The translations under genes and the position numbers were made by a program. This document shows, one piece after another, positions 14,871-22,846 of a stretch of DNA of 64,000 bases (position 1 is its first letter; each line of letters begins with the position of its first letter). The notes under the pieces are model-generated. The model did no database searches and was not told the origin of the DNA. It saw only the letters and a list, made by a program, of their open reading frames with translations. This stretch comes from Streptomyces musisoli (GTDB taxonomy: Bacteria; Actinomycetota; Actinomycetes; Streptomycetales; Streptomycetaceae): positions 310,001 through 374,000 of the forward strand of contig NZ_JAERRH010000001.1 of assembly GCF_016741855.1 (NCBI RefSeq), in the 5' to 3' direction.

Positions 14871-17555
14871 TCAGTGCAGGCCGCGTCCCGTCTCCAGCAC
14901 CTCGCGGGCCTGGGCCACCAGTCCCTCCGCGCCACAGGCGCGGGCGAGGTCCAGGGCCCGGTTGAGTTCCGCTGTCGAGCGGGCGGCGATGCCGTACTCG
15001 ACGCGGGCCGCCGCGTGTTCGTACTGGCAGGGCGACGCCTCCAGGTAGGTGACGGCCCGGGCGGCCAGCTGCACGGCGCGCTGCCCCGTCTCCAGTGCGG
15101 CGGCGCAGCGCAGGGCCTCGCCGATGGCGGTGTCCGTGCCGAACCGCTCGGCCTGGCGGCGGGCGTCGGCCGCGAGCTGGGCGGCGCGGGCCGGGTCCTG
15201 CCCGGCCAGGGCCTTGGCGAGGTCGATGGACCAGGGTGCGAGGACCGGGTTGTGGCCGCCGCGGGAGGCGGCGGTCTTCTCCGCGGCCTCCAGTTCGTTG
15301 ATGCCCTCCCCGGTGCGGCCGACGGCGAGCAGCAGCCGGCCGCGCACGGAGCGGATGTCGGGCAGCACGATGGTGGACGGGTACGGCGGCGCGAAACCGT
15401 ACCGTTCGGCGACCGACCAGGCTTCCTCGACCCGCCCGCGGGCCAGCAGTGTGTCGACCAGTCCGCAGGTGGACGACCAGTAGAGGGGCAGGCCACGGCC
15501 GACGCGTTCGGCGAGGACCAGGCCCTCGCGCAGGGTGGACTCGGCGTCGCGCAGGCGGCCCTGTCTGCGGTAGGCGAGCCCGAGGAAGGCGTTGGCCAGG
15601 GAGAGATGGCCGCCGCGCCAGCCCGCCGAGGTGTAGACGCGCCGGGCCTCGGCGAACAGGCTCTCCGCGCGGTCGAGCCGGTCGGTGTAGGCGTACGCGC
15701 TGCCGAGCATCATCAGCAGCTCCATGCCCCACTCGGTGTCGGTCCAGCCGAGGCCGGGCGCGAGGCGGCCGTTGACGAGGGCGCGGTCGCACAGTTCGGC
15801 GACCACGTCGGCGCTCTCGCCGTGGGTCATCGCGTCGAATCCGCGCAGGATCAGCAGGGCGCGCTCGGCGTTGTCGCGGCCGGCGCAGGTGCTCGCCAGT
15901 TCGGCCAGGCGGCGGGAGCGGGCCGGGGAGACGGTCTCGCCGTGGATGCCCTCCCACATGAACTGGAACGCCTGGAGCCGCATCCGGACGGGGCCCGCCT
16001 CGTGCCGGGCGGCCTCGGCCTCGACCGTGCGGACGGCCTCCTCCAGCTGGTCGTTGTGGAGCAGCGCCTGGGAGAGGCGCACCACGGCGTCGACCCGGTC
16101 GTCCCGCTCGAGGCCGCGCATGCCGAGCGCGCTCTGGAGCTGGTCGATGGTGACGGCGGGGTTGGTCAGCAGGGTGGCGCAGCCCAGTTCGTACAGGACG
16201 TGCGCGTGCACCTCGGGCCGGGGCGGCTCTTCCAGCGCGCGTTCCAGGCAGCGGCGGGCCGCGTCGGGCGCGCCGACGGCGAGGTGTTCGCGGGCGGCCT
16301 CGCGCAGCTGCTCGACGAGTTCCTCGTCGTCGTCCGGGTGCACCTTCAGCAGGTGCCGTGCGGCCTCGGCGGCACCGCGGCCCAGCTGGGTGATGATCTG
16401 GGCGGCGACGCCGTGCATGGCGGTGCAGACGCCGGGCGGGATGGAGTTGTAGACGGCGGTGGCGATGAGCGGGTGGACGAACTCCAGCTCGTCGTCGATC
16501 GGTTCGGTGCCGACGGCCGGGTCGGGCTTGGTGAGGATCCGGGCGGTGCACAGGAGATCGGCGCAGTGCCGGGCGAGTTCGTCGTCCATGGTGGCGAGGC
16601 GGGCGACCATGTCGACGGTGATGCCGGTGCCGAGGATGGCGGCGGCCCAGGCGAACCGGGTCGCCTCCAGGCCGAGGCCCTTGAGCCGGTCGACCAGTCC
16701 GCCGCCGCGGGCCGCGCGGTTGAGCGCGCGCAGTTCCCCGGCCTGTGCCTCGACCGGCTGGAGTTCGCTGTCCTGCACCTTGGCGAGGAGTTCGACGGTG
16801 TCGTAGGGGTTGCCGGCGGTGACGGCCCAGACCTCGCGGCAGAACGCGTCGTCGGCGTGCCGGCCGAGGGTGGCGCGGGTGATCCCGGCGGTGGCGTCCG
16901 GGGTGAGGGCGCTGAGGTTGGTGACGGAGCGGCCGGCGGCCTCGGCCACGGCGTCGAGCAGCCGGGCGCTGTCGCCGCCGGCCTCACCGGGCCGACGGGC
17001 GACCACGACGAGGACGGACAAGTCGTCCAGGCGTTCGGCGAACGCGGCGAGCCAGCGCAGGGTCTCCTGGTCGGCCCAGTGCGCGTCGTCGAGGAGCAGC
17101 ACCAGCGGCCATTCGCGGCGGGCGAGCCGGCGCACCGCGGCGACGAGTCCGTCGCAGACGTACTGCGGGTCGGCGTTGCCCTCCTGCGGGTCGGCTATGC
17201 CGAGGGCGGGGCCGGCGATGTCGTACCAGTCGCCGAGGTACTCGCGGGCCTCTTCGGGGAGCAGCGACAGCAGCGCCGGCTGGAGCAGCTGCCGTACGAC
17301 GTGGAAGGGGACGGATCTCAGCGTTTCTGCGCCGCGGGCGGACCAGACGGCGCAGCCGCGGCGTTCGGCGATGCGGCGGGTCTCGGCGAGCAGCGCGGTC
17401 TTGCCGAGTCCCGCCTCGCCGCGGAGGACCAGCAGACCGCCTGCGGATGTCTGGTCCGCGCACAGGGCGTCGAGTGCCTGCGCGACGGTGGCGATTTCGG
17501 CGTCCCGCTCCCACAGGGGAGCCGAGCCGGCCGCCGACGGGCGTCCCTCCGTCAT
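14871..17555 (-). CDS. Large LAL-type STAND ATPase lacking the LuxR DNA-binding domain
   Basis: The product has 894 residues. An N-terminal AAA/NACHT-like ATPase has Walker A GEAGLGKT (46-53) and Walker B LVLLLDDAHW (about 150). From about 330 onward it is helical and repeat-rich, with TPR-like Ala/Leu pairs such as RALEEPPRPEVHAHVLYELG and AFLGLAYRRQGRLRDAES. This is the architecture of LuxR-family LAL regulators. LAL proteins normally end in a LuxR HTH of about 65 residues, but this chain stops at EVLETGRGLH with none. No HTH remnant is seen in the repeats that follow. It may act as a signalling ATPase through protein contacts. The ATG at 17555 is used. Confidence 0.85.
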   Translation of the reverse strand: MTEGRPSAAGSAPLWERDAEIATVAQALDALCADQTSAGGLLVLRGEAGLGKTALLAETRRIAERRGCAVWSARGAETLRSVPFHVVRQLLQPALLSLLPEEAREYLGDWYDIAGPALGIADPQEGNADPQYVCDGLVAAVRRLARREWPLVLLLDDAHWADQETLRWLAAFAERLDDLSVLVVVARRPGEAGGDSARLLDAVAEAAGRSVTNLSALTPDATAGITRATLGRHADDAFCREVWAVTAGNPYDTVELLAKVQDSELQPVEAQAGELRALNRAARGGGLVDRLKGLGLEATRFAWAAAILGTGITVDMVARLATMDDELARHCADLLCTARILTKPDPAVGTEPIDDELEFVHPLIATAVYNSIPPGVCTAMHGVAAQIITQLGRGAAEAARHLLKVHPDDDEELVEQLREAAREHLAVGAPDAARRCLERALEEPPRPEVHAHVLYELGCATLLTNPAVTIDQLQSALGMRGLERDDRVDAVVRLSQALLHNDQLEEAVRTVEAEAARHEAGPVRMRLQAFQFMWEGIHGETVSPARSRRLAELASTCAGRDNAERALLILRGFDAMTHGESADVVAELCDRALVNGRLAPGLGWTDTEWGMELLMMLGSAYAYTDRLDRAESLFAEARRVYTSAGWRGGHLSLANAFLGLAYRRQGRLRDAESTLREGLVLAERVGRGLPLYWSSTCGLVDTLLARGRVEEAWSVAERYGFAPPYPSTIVLPDIRSVRGRLLLAVGRTGEGINELEAAEKTAASRGGHNPVLAPWSIDLAKALAGQDPARAAQLAADARRQAERFGTDTAIGEALRCAAALETGQRAVQLAARAVTYLEASPCQYEHAAARVEYGIAARSTAELNRALDLARACGAEGLVAQAREVLETGRGLH

Positions 17556-17655
17556 CCCGTTACCTCCCCAGGTCGCCCGAATGACGTACAGACACCGAGC
17601 GTAGCCGTCCGGCGGGGCCTTCGGTGGCCGGTCGCGGCAGCTCTTGCCCGGCCGG

Positions 17656-18043
17656 GTGAAAGAGTGTGCGGGCAGGCGACCCCGCCCCGGGCCCGACCAG
17701 CGGACGAGGCGTCAACTACGCCCGCGCCGACGCCCGGCGGACCCGTCCCCGGGAGGCCCGCGGGGGCCGCGGGAATCCGGCTCCGGGCAGCGCACGGCGG
17801 CACGTGCAGGGCGGACTCCGGAAAACGCGCGGCGGTCGCGGGAGCCGGCTCCGGGAGACGCGCGGTGGCCGTGGAGGGTGGACTCCGGTGGGCGCGTGGT
17901 GGCCGGGGGCGGTGGGCTCGGGGAGGGGCGCGGTGGTCGTGGGAGACGGGGTTCGGAGAAATCCTCGGTGAAATGTCCCGTTCCGCGCGCTTGGCGCCGG
18001 ATCCTCTCATCGCGCTTTCACCGTCGCCTCATACGGTGGGGGC
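17656..18043. repeat. Intergenic gap with about 34-bp degenerate repeats
   Basis: CTCCGG-type unit starts fall at 17781, 17816, 17849, 17883 and 17917, each followed by a CGCGCGGYGGYCGYGGGA-like stretch. They lie between the divergent LAL-type and DUF2510 genes. No gene is seen. A promoter for the DUF2510 gene should lie at the right end but is not evident. Confidence 0.5.
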
Positions 18044-19129
18044 ATGACGCAGGTGACTCCCCCCGGGTGGTACCCCGACCCCGGGCAGACGAACGACGGT
18101 CCGCCCACCGAGCGCTGGTGGGACGGCACGGCCTGGACGGACCAGACCCGCCCCACCGGAGCGGCCGCCCCGTGGGGTCCCCCGGCACAACTGTCCCCGC
18201 AGCCGGCCCAGCCGGTCGGCGGGTACCCCGCGGCCCCCGCCGGGTACGGCGGGCACCCGGGGTATCCGGGGTATCCCGTCGAGCCTGCGGCGCGGTCCCG
18301 GCGCGGGCTGCGCACGGGCATAGCCGTCGCGGTCACGGCCGCGGTGCTGACCTGCATCGGCGTCGGCGTGTACGCCCTGTCCAAGGACGACGGCGGCAGC
18401 GGCGACCGCGCGGGGTCGCAGCAGGGAGACGGCGGCCGGGGCGGGCCGTTCGGCGGGCCCGGCGGCTCGGGCGGAACCGGCGGCTCGGGCGGTGGTTCCG
18501 GAGGCTCCGGGAATTCCGGGGGCCCGGGTGGTTCCGGGGGCCCGGGTGGTTCCGGCGGGGCCTCGCCGTCCCCGGACCGGTCCCAGGCGCCCAAGGTCGA
18601 GGGCGGTGGCTCGGTGCCGGACCCGGTCAACGGCATCAGCCTGCCGGTGCCGCAGGGCTGGACCGGAGAGGCGATCGGCATCGGCGCCCAGGTGACCTCC
18701 GGCAACTCCTACAAGTGCCCGGGCAACTCGGCCAAGACGTGCACCGCGGGCGGCGCCTACACCGCTCCGGCGCTGGAACTGGGCATCAAGGACGGCACGG
18801 CGGAGGCGGTCGCGAAGGCGGACATCGCGGCCAACGCCAAGGCGTCGTACGGCGACGAGGCCTACGGCAGCATCACCTCGCACCGGGAACTGGCCTCCCA
18901 GGCGGTGACGGTGGCCGGGCAGAAGGGGTACCTGGTGCGCTGGAAGGCGGTCACCAGCAAGGGTGCCGACGGCTATGTCGAGTCCGTCGCCTTCCCCTCG
19001 CCCAACGACCCCGAGCAGATCGTGGTGGTCCGCTTCGGCGTGGACGTCGGGCAGAAGCTGTCCGTGATCGACGAGATCCTCAGGGGCATCAAGGTCTCGT
19101 CCGGCGGCGGGAGCGGCCAGGACGTCTGA
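18044..19129 (+). CDS. DUF2510 membrane-anchored protein with Gly-rich stalk
   Basis: The product has 361 residues. DUF2510 spans residues 7-38 (PGWYPDP, then RWWDGTAWTDQTRP). A Pro/Gly/Tyr-rich segment follows to about 80. One transmembrane helix spans 91-111 (TGIAVAVTAAVLTCIGVGVY). A Gly/Ser/Pro-rich linker runs to about 180, then an external domain with two cysteines (YKCPGNSAKTC). The layout predicts a cytoplasmic DUF2510 and an extracellular folded domain on a flexible stalk, as in several Streptomyces envelope proteins of unknown function. ATG 18044. A strong terminator follows. Confidence 0.82.
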   Translation: MTQVTPPGWYPDPGQTNDGPPTERWWDGTAWTDQTRPTGAAAPWGPPAQLSPQPAQPVGGYPAAPAGYGGHPGYPGYPVEPAARSRRGLRTGIAVAVTAAVLTCIGVGVYALSKDDGGSGDRAGSQQGDGGRGGPFGGPGGSGGTGGSGGGSGGSGNSGGPGGSGGPGGSGGASPSPDRSQAPKVEGGGSVPDPVNGISLPVPQGWTGEAIGIGAQVTSGNSYKCPGNSAKTCTAGGAYTAPALELGIKDGTAEAVAKADIAANAKASYGDEAYGSITSHRELASQAVTVAGQKGYLVRWKAVTSKGADGYVESVAFPSPNDPEQIVVVRFGVDVGQKLSVIDEILRGIKVSSGGGSGQDV

Positions 19130-19139
19130 GACATGGTCC

Positions 19140-19184
19140 GGCCGGGTGGGGTTCCTCTCCGCTCAAGAGGAACCCCACCCGGCC
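19140..19184. terminator. Perfect 19-bp stem bidirectional terminator
   Basis: The left arm (19140-19158, containing GGGTGGGGTTCCTCT) and its exact complement (19166-19184) enclose a 7-nt loop. It sits between convergent genes and probably serves both. Confidence 0.9.
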
Positions 19185-19269
19185 GGGGGGTGCGCGCCGC
19201 CCCCGTCCCCACGGTGCGGCGCGGGCAGGTCACCGTTCAGTCATCCCGTGAACGGCGGCCTGGGTCTCA

Positions 19270-19893
19270 TCACGGTCCGGCTGCCAGTCCGAGTGCGGGC
19301 AGCACGACGGCCTCCACGAAGCGGACGAGGTAGTCGGCGTCGGCGTACTGGCCGTTGAGCACCGGCCGCACACGCAGGACGCCGAACATCATGGCGGGGA
19401 CGTACTCCAGCGCGGCGTGGCCCTCGGGCACCTCGCCCCGCGCCACTCCCCGGGCGAGCATCTCCTCCAGCGCGGCGATCTCCGGGTGGACCAGCGCCTC
19501 CCGGAGCGCCTGGGCCAGTTCCTGGTCAGAGGTCACCGCGGGCCCCAGCGCCTGGAGCAGCCTGGTGTCCTTGCCGGACCAGTCGCCCGCGGCCCGCGCG
19601 GCCTGGCGCAGATCCTCGGCGAGCGATCCGGTGTCGATACCGGCGAACCGCACCCGGCGGCTGGCGCGCAGCGCCGCCGCGACGAACTGCGGCTTGTTCT
19701 TCCACTGCCGGTAGAGCGTGGACTTGCTGCACCGGGTGCTGGCGGCGACGCCCTCCATGGTGACGGAGTCGTAGCCGCACTCGCGGATCTGATCCAGCAC
19801 GGCGTCGAAGAACTCCCGCTCACGCTCTGGCGTGATCTTGGAGCGGCGCGAGGCGGCGACCGTCTCCGGTCCGTCCGCGGCCTGCGACGTCAT
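19270..19893 (-). CDS. TetR family transcriptional regulator
   Basis: The product has 207 residues. The HTH is VTMEGVAASTRCSKSTLYRQW (about 40-60) with the following NKPQFVAAAL helix. The C-terminal ligand domain is of the TetR_C_11 kind (PAVTSDQELAQALREALVHPE). The ATG at 19893 has AGGGGAAG upstream. It is divergent from the PAP2/transporter pair, with five 16-bp-spaced operator-like sites between them, so it probably represses itself and that operon. The ligand is unknown. Confidence 0.9.
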   Translation of the reverse strand: MTSQAADGPETVAASRRSKITPEREREFFDAVLDQIRECGYDSVTMEGVAASTRCSKSTLYRQWKNKPQFVAAALRASRRVRFAGIDTGSLAEDLRQAARAAGDWSGKDTRLLQALGPAVTSDQELAQALREALVHPEIAALEEMLARGVARGEVPEGHAALEYVPAMMFGVLRVRPVLNGQYADADYLVRFVEAVVLPALGLAAGP

Positions 19894-19937
19894 GTGGTGC
19901 TTCCCCTCACTCGTGGTGTCTCCAGTGTGGCGCACAT

Positions 19938-20011
19938 CAATCGATACGCCAGTGTACCGGTACTCAACCGTATCGGTACACTGGCGTATCGGTACGGCGG
20001 CGTATCGATGA
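19938..20011. promoter_or_regulatory. Five-site operator array, 16-bp period, between tetR and PAP2 genes
   Basis: Related 10-mers lie at exact 16-bp steps: CAATCGATAC (19938), GTACCGGTAC (19954), GTATCGGTAC (19970 and 19986) and GTATCGATGA (20002). The outer two are inverted relative to each other. The array also forms a perfect 17-bp inverted repeat (19943-19959 with 19974-19990). It covers the intergenic promoter region. Confidence 0.75.
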
Positions 20012-20090
20012 GCTGCGGTCCTGGGACCGGGGCCCGTACGCACCCGCACCGCACCACATCACGCACCACCGTCAGCGAAGGGGCCGGGGG

Positions 20091-20891
20091 ATGAATGCCC
20101 GAACCGAGCCTGCGGAGGCGGAAACGGAGCCGGAATCCCCGGCCCGCCCGCCTCTGATACGTGAGTTCCTGCTGGTCGCCGGGCTCTTCCTGGTCTACAA
20201 ACTCGGCCGCCGGCTCGCCGTCGGCCACACCGGGGACGCCTTCCACAACGCCCGCCGCGTGTGGCACCTGGAGCGGACCGTGCACCTTCCCCACGAGAAC
20301 GCCGTGCAGTCCGCACTGCTGCACGGCGACACCCTCGTCCACCTGGCGAACACCTACTACGCGACCGTCCACTTCCCGGCCACGCTCGCCTTCCTGGTCT
20401 GGCTGTACCTGCGCCGGCCCGCGCACTACGTGTGGGCCCGCCGGGTGCTCGCGGCCGTCACCACCGCCGCCCTCGTCCTGCCGTTCACCTTCCCGCTGGC
20501 CCCGCCGCGGATGGTGACCGGGACGGGCCTGGTGGACACGGCCCGGGTCTACGGCCCGTCCGTGTACGGTCCGCCGGCCGGCGACCACCTCTCCAACCAG
20601 TTCGCGGCGATGCCCTCGCTGCACTTCGGCTGGGCCCTGATGGTGGCGATCGGCCTGATCGCCGCCACCCGGTCCCGCTGGCGCGCGCTGTGGCTGCTGC
20701 ACCCGCTGATCACCCTGCTGGTGATCGTGGGCACCGCGAACCACTACTGGCTGGACGCGATCGTCGCGACGGCCATGCTCGGCCTCGCCCTCGTACTGGT
20801 CCATCCGCCGCGGCGCACCGTCGGTACGGCGGGGCTCGGCACCGGGCGGCCGGTCACGCGCGAGCCCGTCCTCGCGGGAGCGGGCCGATGA
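20091..20891 (+). CDS. PAP2 family membrane phosphatase/lipid phosphotransferase
   Basis: The product has 266 residues with several transmembrane helices. The PAP2 motifs are present in part: SNQFAAMPSLHFGWA (catalytic His in PSLH) and NHYWLDAI (second His and Asp). The upstream KxxxxxxRP motif is not clear. This pattern is typical of the inositol-phosphorylceramide-synthase/PAP2-like proteins common in actinomycetes, which transfer or remove phosphate on lipids at the membrane. ATG 20091. Its stop overlaps the next start (ATGA), so the two are translationally coupled. It lies under the TetR operator array. Confidence 0.88.
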   Translation: MNARTEPAEAETEPESPARPPLIREFLLVAGLFLVYKLGRRLAVGHTGDAFHNARRVWHLERTVHLPHENAVQSALLHGDTLVHLANTYYATVHFPATLAFLVWLYLRRPAHYVWARRVLAAVTTAALVLPFTFPLAPPRMVTGTGLVDTARVYGPSVYGPPAGDHLSNQFAAMPSLHFGWALMVAIGLIAATRSRWRALWLLHPLITLLVIVGTANHYWLDAIVATAMLGLALVLVHPPRRTVGTAGLGTGRPVTREPVLAGAGR

Positions 20892-21859
20892 GCCCCGCCG
20901 CTCTGACCGCCCTCGGCCTCTCCCTCGTATCGGCCGTCGCCTACGCGCTCGCCGCGGTCGCCCAGGAACGCCTCGCCGCGCGCAGCGCCGGCACCGGCCT
21001 GCTGCGGCTGCTGGGCACCGGCGCCTGGTGGTCGGCGGTCGGGCTGAACGCCGCCGCCGCGCTGCTGCACGTCGTAGCCCTGAAGTACGGTCCGCTGACC
21101 GTCGTACAGCCGCTGGGTGCGCTCACCCTGGTCGCGGCGGTGCCGCTGGGGGCGCGGGCGGCCGGGCGGCGGGTCAGCGCGGTGGAGTGGCGCGGTACGG
21201 CACTGACGCTGCTCGGGCTGGCCGCGCTGCTGGTCACCGCCTCCGGTCCGGCGCCCGCCCGGGTCCTGTCGCTCACCGAGGCGCTGGCGGTCGCCGGTAC
21301 CACCGCCGCGGCGATCGGTCTGCTGTCCCGGCCCGGCGCGCGGCCGGGCCTCAGGCACGCGACGGCGTCCGGCTTCGCCTCCGGTGTGGCCTCCGCGCTC
21401 ACCCAGACGGTGACCGTGGCCGCCACGGACCGCTCGGGTCCGGCGCTGAGCGCCGGGGTGGTCGTGGTCGCCGTGCTCGTCGCCGCGTTCGCGGTCGGCG
21501 GGCTGCTGCTGTCCCAGACGGCCTACCGCGGTGGCCTCGGCGCGCCGCTGGCCGTCGTGACCCTCGCCAACCCGGCGGCCGCCGCGGTGATCGGCCTCAC
21601 CCTGCTGGGGCAGGAGCTGCGGGGCGGCGCCGGCGGGGTGCTGCTGGCCCTGACCGGAGCGGGACTCGCCGCGTGGGGCGTGGTGCTGCTCAGCCGGACG
21701 GCCCCCGAGTCCGCGCCCGCGGACCGGCCCGTGGAAACCGACGGGCACGAGGAGCACCCGGTGGCGGTGGTGCTGGCGCTGGAGCCCGGGACGGCGACCG
21801 CCGAGCCGGCTCTGGTGCCACGGCAGCCGGGGCAGCCGGGGCATCTCACGGCGCTGTGA
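20888..21859 (+). CDS. DMT-type (EamA-like) integral membrane transporter
   Basis: The product has 323 residues with about nine or ten hydrophobic helices, starting with ALTALGLSLVSAVAYALAAV. The two-fold drug/metabolite-transporter layout is visible: LTVVQPLGALTLVAAVPLGA in the first half and APLAVVTLANPAAAAVIGLT in the second. The C-terminal tail (after about 275) is hydrophilic. The start overlaps the PAP2 stop by 4 nt. The exported compound is unknown; coupling to a PAP2 enzyme suggests lipid or envelope precursors. Confidence 0.85.
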   Translation: MSPAALTALGLSLVSAVAYALAAVAQERLAARSAGTGLLRLLGTGAWWSAVGLNAAAALLHVVALKYGPLTVVQPLGALTLVAAVPLGARAAGRRVSAVEWRGTALTLLGLAALLVTASGPAPARVLSLTEALAVAGTTAAAIGLLSRPGARPGLRHATASGFASGVASALTQTVTVAATDRSGPALSAGVVVVAVLVAAFAVGGLLLSQTAYRGGLGAPLAVVTLANPAAAAVIGLTLLGQELRGGAGGVLLALTGAGLAAWGVVLLSRTAPESAPADRPVETDGHEEHPVAVVLALEPGTATAEPALVPRQPGQPGHLTAL

Positions 21860-21868
21860 GAGCACACG

Positions 21869-21913
21869 ACGGCGGCCGGTGCGCGGAGGATCTCCGCGGG
21901 CACCGGCCGCCGT
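21869..21913. terminator. Bidirectional terminator hairpin
   Basis: ACGGCGGCCGGTGC (21869-21882) pairs with its complement (21900-21913), and an inner GCGGAG/CTCCGC stem extends it. It lies between convergent genes. Confidence 0.85.
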
Positions 21914-21934
21914 CGCCGTACGGGAGTGGGCGGG

Positions 21935-22780
21935 TCAGCCCCAGCCGCGCGCGTCCTGCTTCAGCGCGGTGTCGACCGTCAGCGCCGTCGCCACCACGAG
22001 GCTCAGCAGCGGCTCGGGCAGCTGGTAGTGGATCTGGAGGACGTAGTTGTCCGCGGTCGTGAACAGCGTCTTGGCGAGGCCTTCCCAGGTCTTGGTGATC
22101 CGGGCGACCTCGTTGTCCGCGTGGTCGACGATCGCGAAGTTCCAGGCCCGCCAGTTCTCCGCCTTGATCGCGCCGACCTGCTGGCCGTTCGCCATCATCG
22201 CGAAGTTGATCTTCCCGATCATGTTCTTCTGGACGATCTCGCCGACCGGCGAGCCGTCCGGGCGGCTCACGATCACCCGGGACTTGAAGATCTTCGCGGG
22301 CCGGGTCAGCAGCAGCTGCGGCTGGCCGTAGGCGTCGCGGATCTCCAGCTTGTGGGTGAGGAACTGGTCGAGACTGGAGACGAAGCGCAGGATCTTCCGC
22401 AGCACGCCCTGGCCGACCTGGGTGACCGAACCGATCTCGCGGCCGCTCTGATCCATGACCTTGTACTCGTTGGTCAGCTCGATCAGCTTGGCCTTCTGGT
22501 TCACGACCAGGACGGGCTCGGTGAAGAGGGTGCCGCCGCCGGGGCCGCCGGCCGCGACACCGGCCTGCTTCTGCACCTGCCGCTGCACCTTGGGGTCGGC
22601 GGCCTGCTGCTGCGGGAAGACGGGCTGGGCAGGGGCCTGCTGCGGCGGAACCTGCCCGGCGGGCTGCTGGGCCGGGTTGGTGTGGTCGGTCCACTGCGCG
22701 CCGTCCCAGTAGCGGAGCGTCTGGGGCGCCCCGTGCGGATCCGGGTACCAGCCTGCAGGAGTGTTCGATTGCGTGGTCAC
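21935..22780 (-). CDS. DUF2510 plus LURP-one-related/scramblase-like protein
   Basis: The product has 281 residues. DUF2510 occupies residues about 8-38 (AGWYPDPHGAPQTLRYWDGAQW). A Gln/Pro-rich linker runs to about 70. The remainder is a phospholipid-scramblase/LOR-like beta-barrel domain: TEPVLVVNQKAKLIELTNEY, QLLLTRPAKIFKSRVIVSRP, GEIVQKNMIGKINFAM and WRAWNFAIVDHADNEVARI. LOR/scramblase folds bind membranes or lipids, but no enzyme activity is established for bacterial members. ATG 22780. The DUF2510 module also occurs in the gene at 18044. Confidence 0.83.
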   Translation of the reverse strand: MTTQSNTPAGWYPDPHGAPQTLRYWDGAQWTDHTNPAQQPAGQVPPQQAPAQPVFPQQQAADPKVQRQVQKQAGVAAGGPGGGTLFTEPVLVVNQKAKLIELTNEYKVMDQSGREIGSVTQVGQGVLRKILRFVSSLDQFLTHKLEIRDAYGQPQLLLTRPAKIFKSRVIVSRPDGSPVGEIVQKNMIGKINFAMMANGQQVGAIKAENWRAWNFAIVDHADNEVARITKTWEGLAKTLFTTADNYVLQIHYQLPEPLLSLVVATALTVDTALKQDARGWG

Positions 22781-22846
22781 CGGGGCACACTACCCTGATG
22801 TGACCGGTACCTGACCAGTCCGCACGGAGCGGTGTTCATCGCCCGT

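Noticed and set aside
14607..18047. A 1146-codon plus-strand frame opposite the LAL-type gene
   Set aside because: It mirrors the codons of the real gene and continues into tandem repeats. It has no recognisable protein features.
19140..19184. Inverted repeat as an insertion-sequence end
   Set aside because: The perfect stem with a 7-nt loop between convergent genes, with no transposase or target duplication, fits a terminator.
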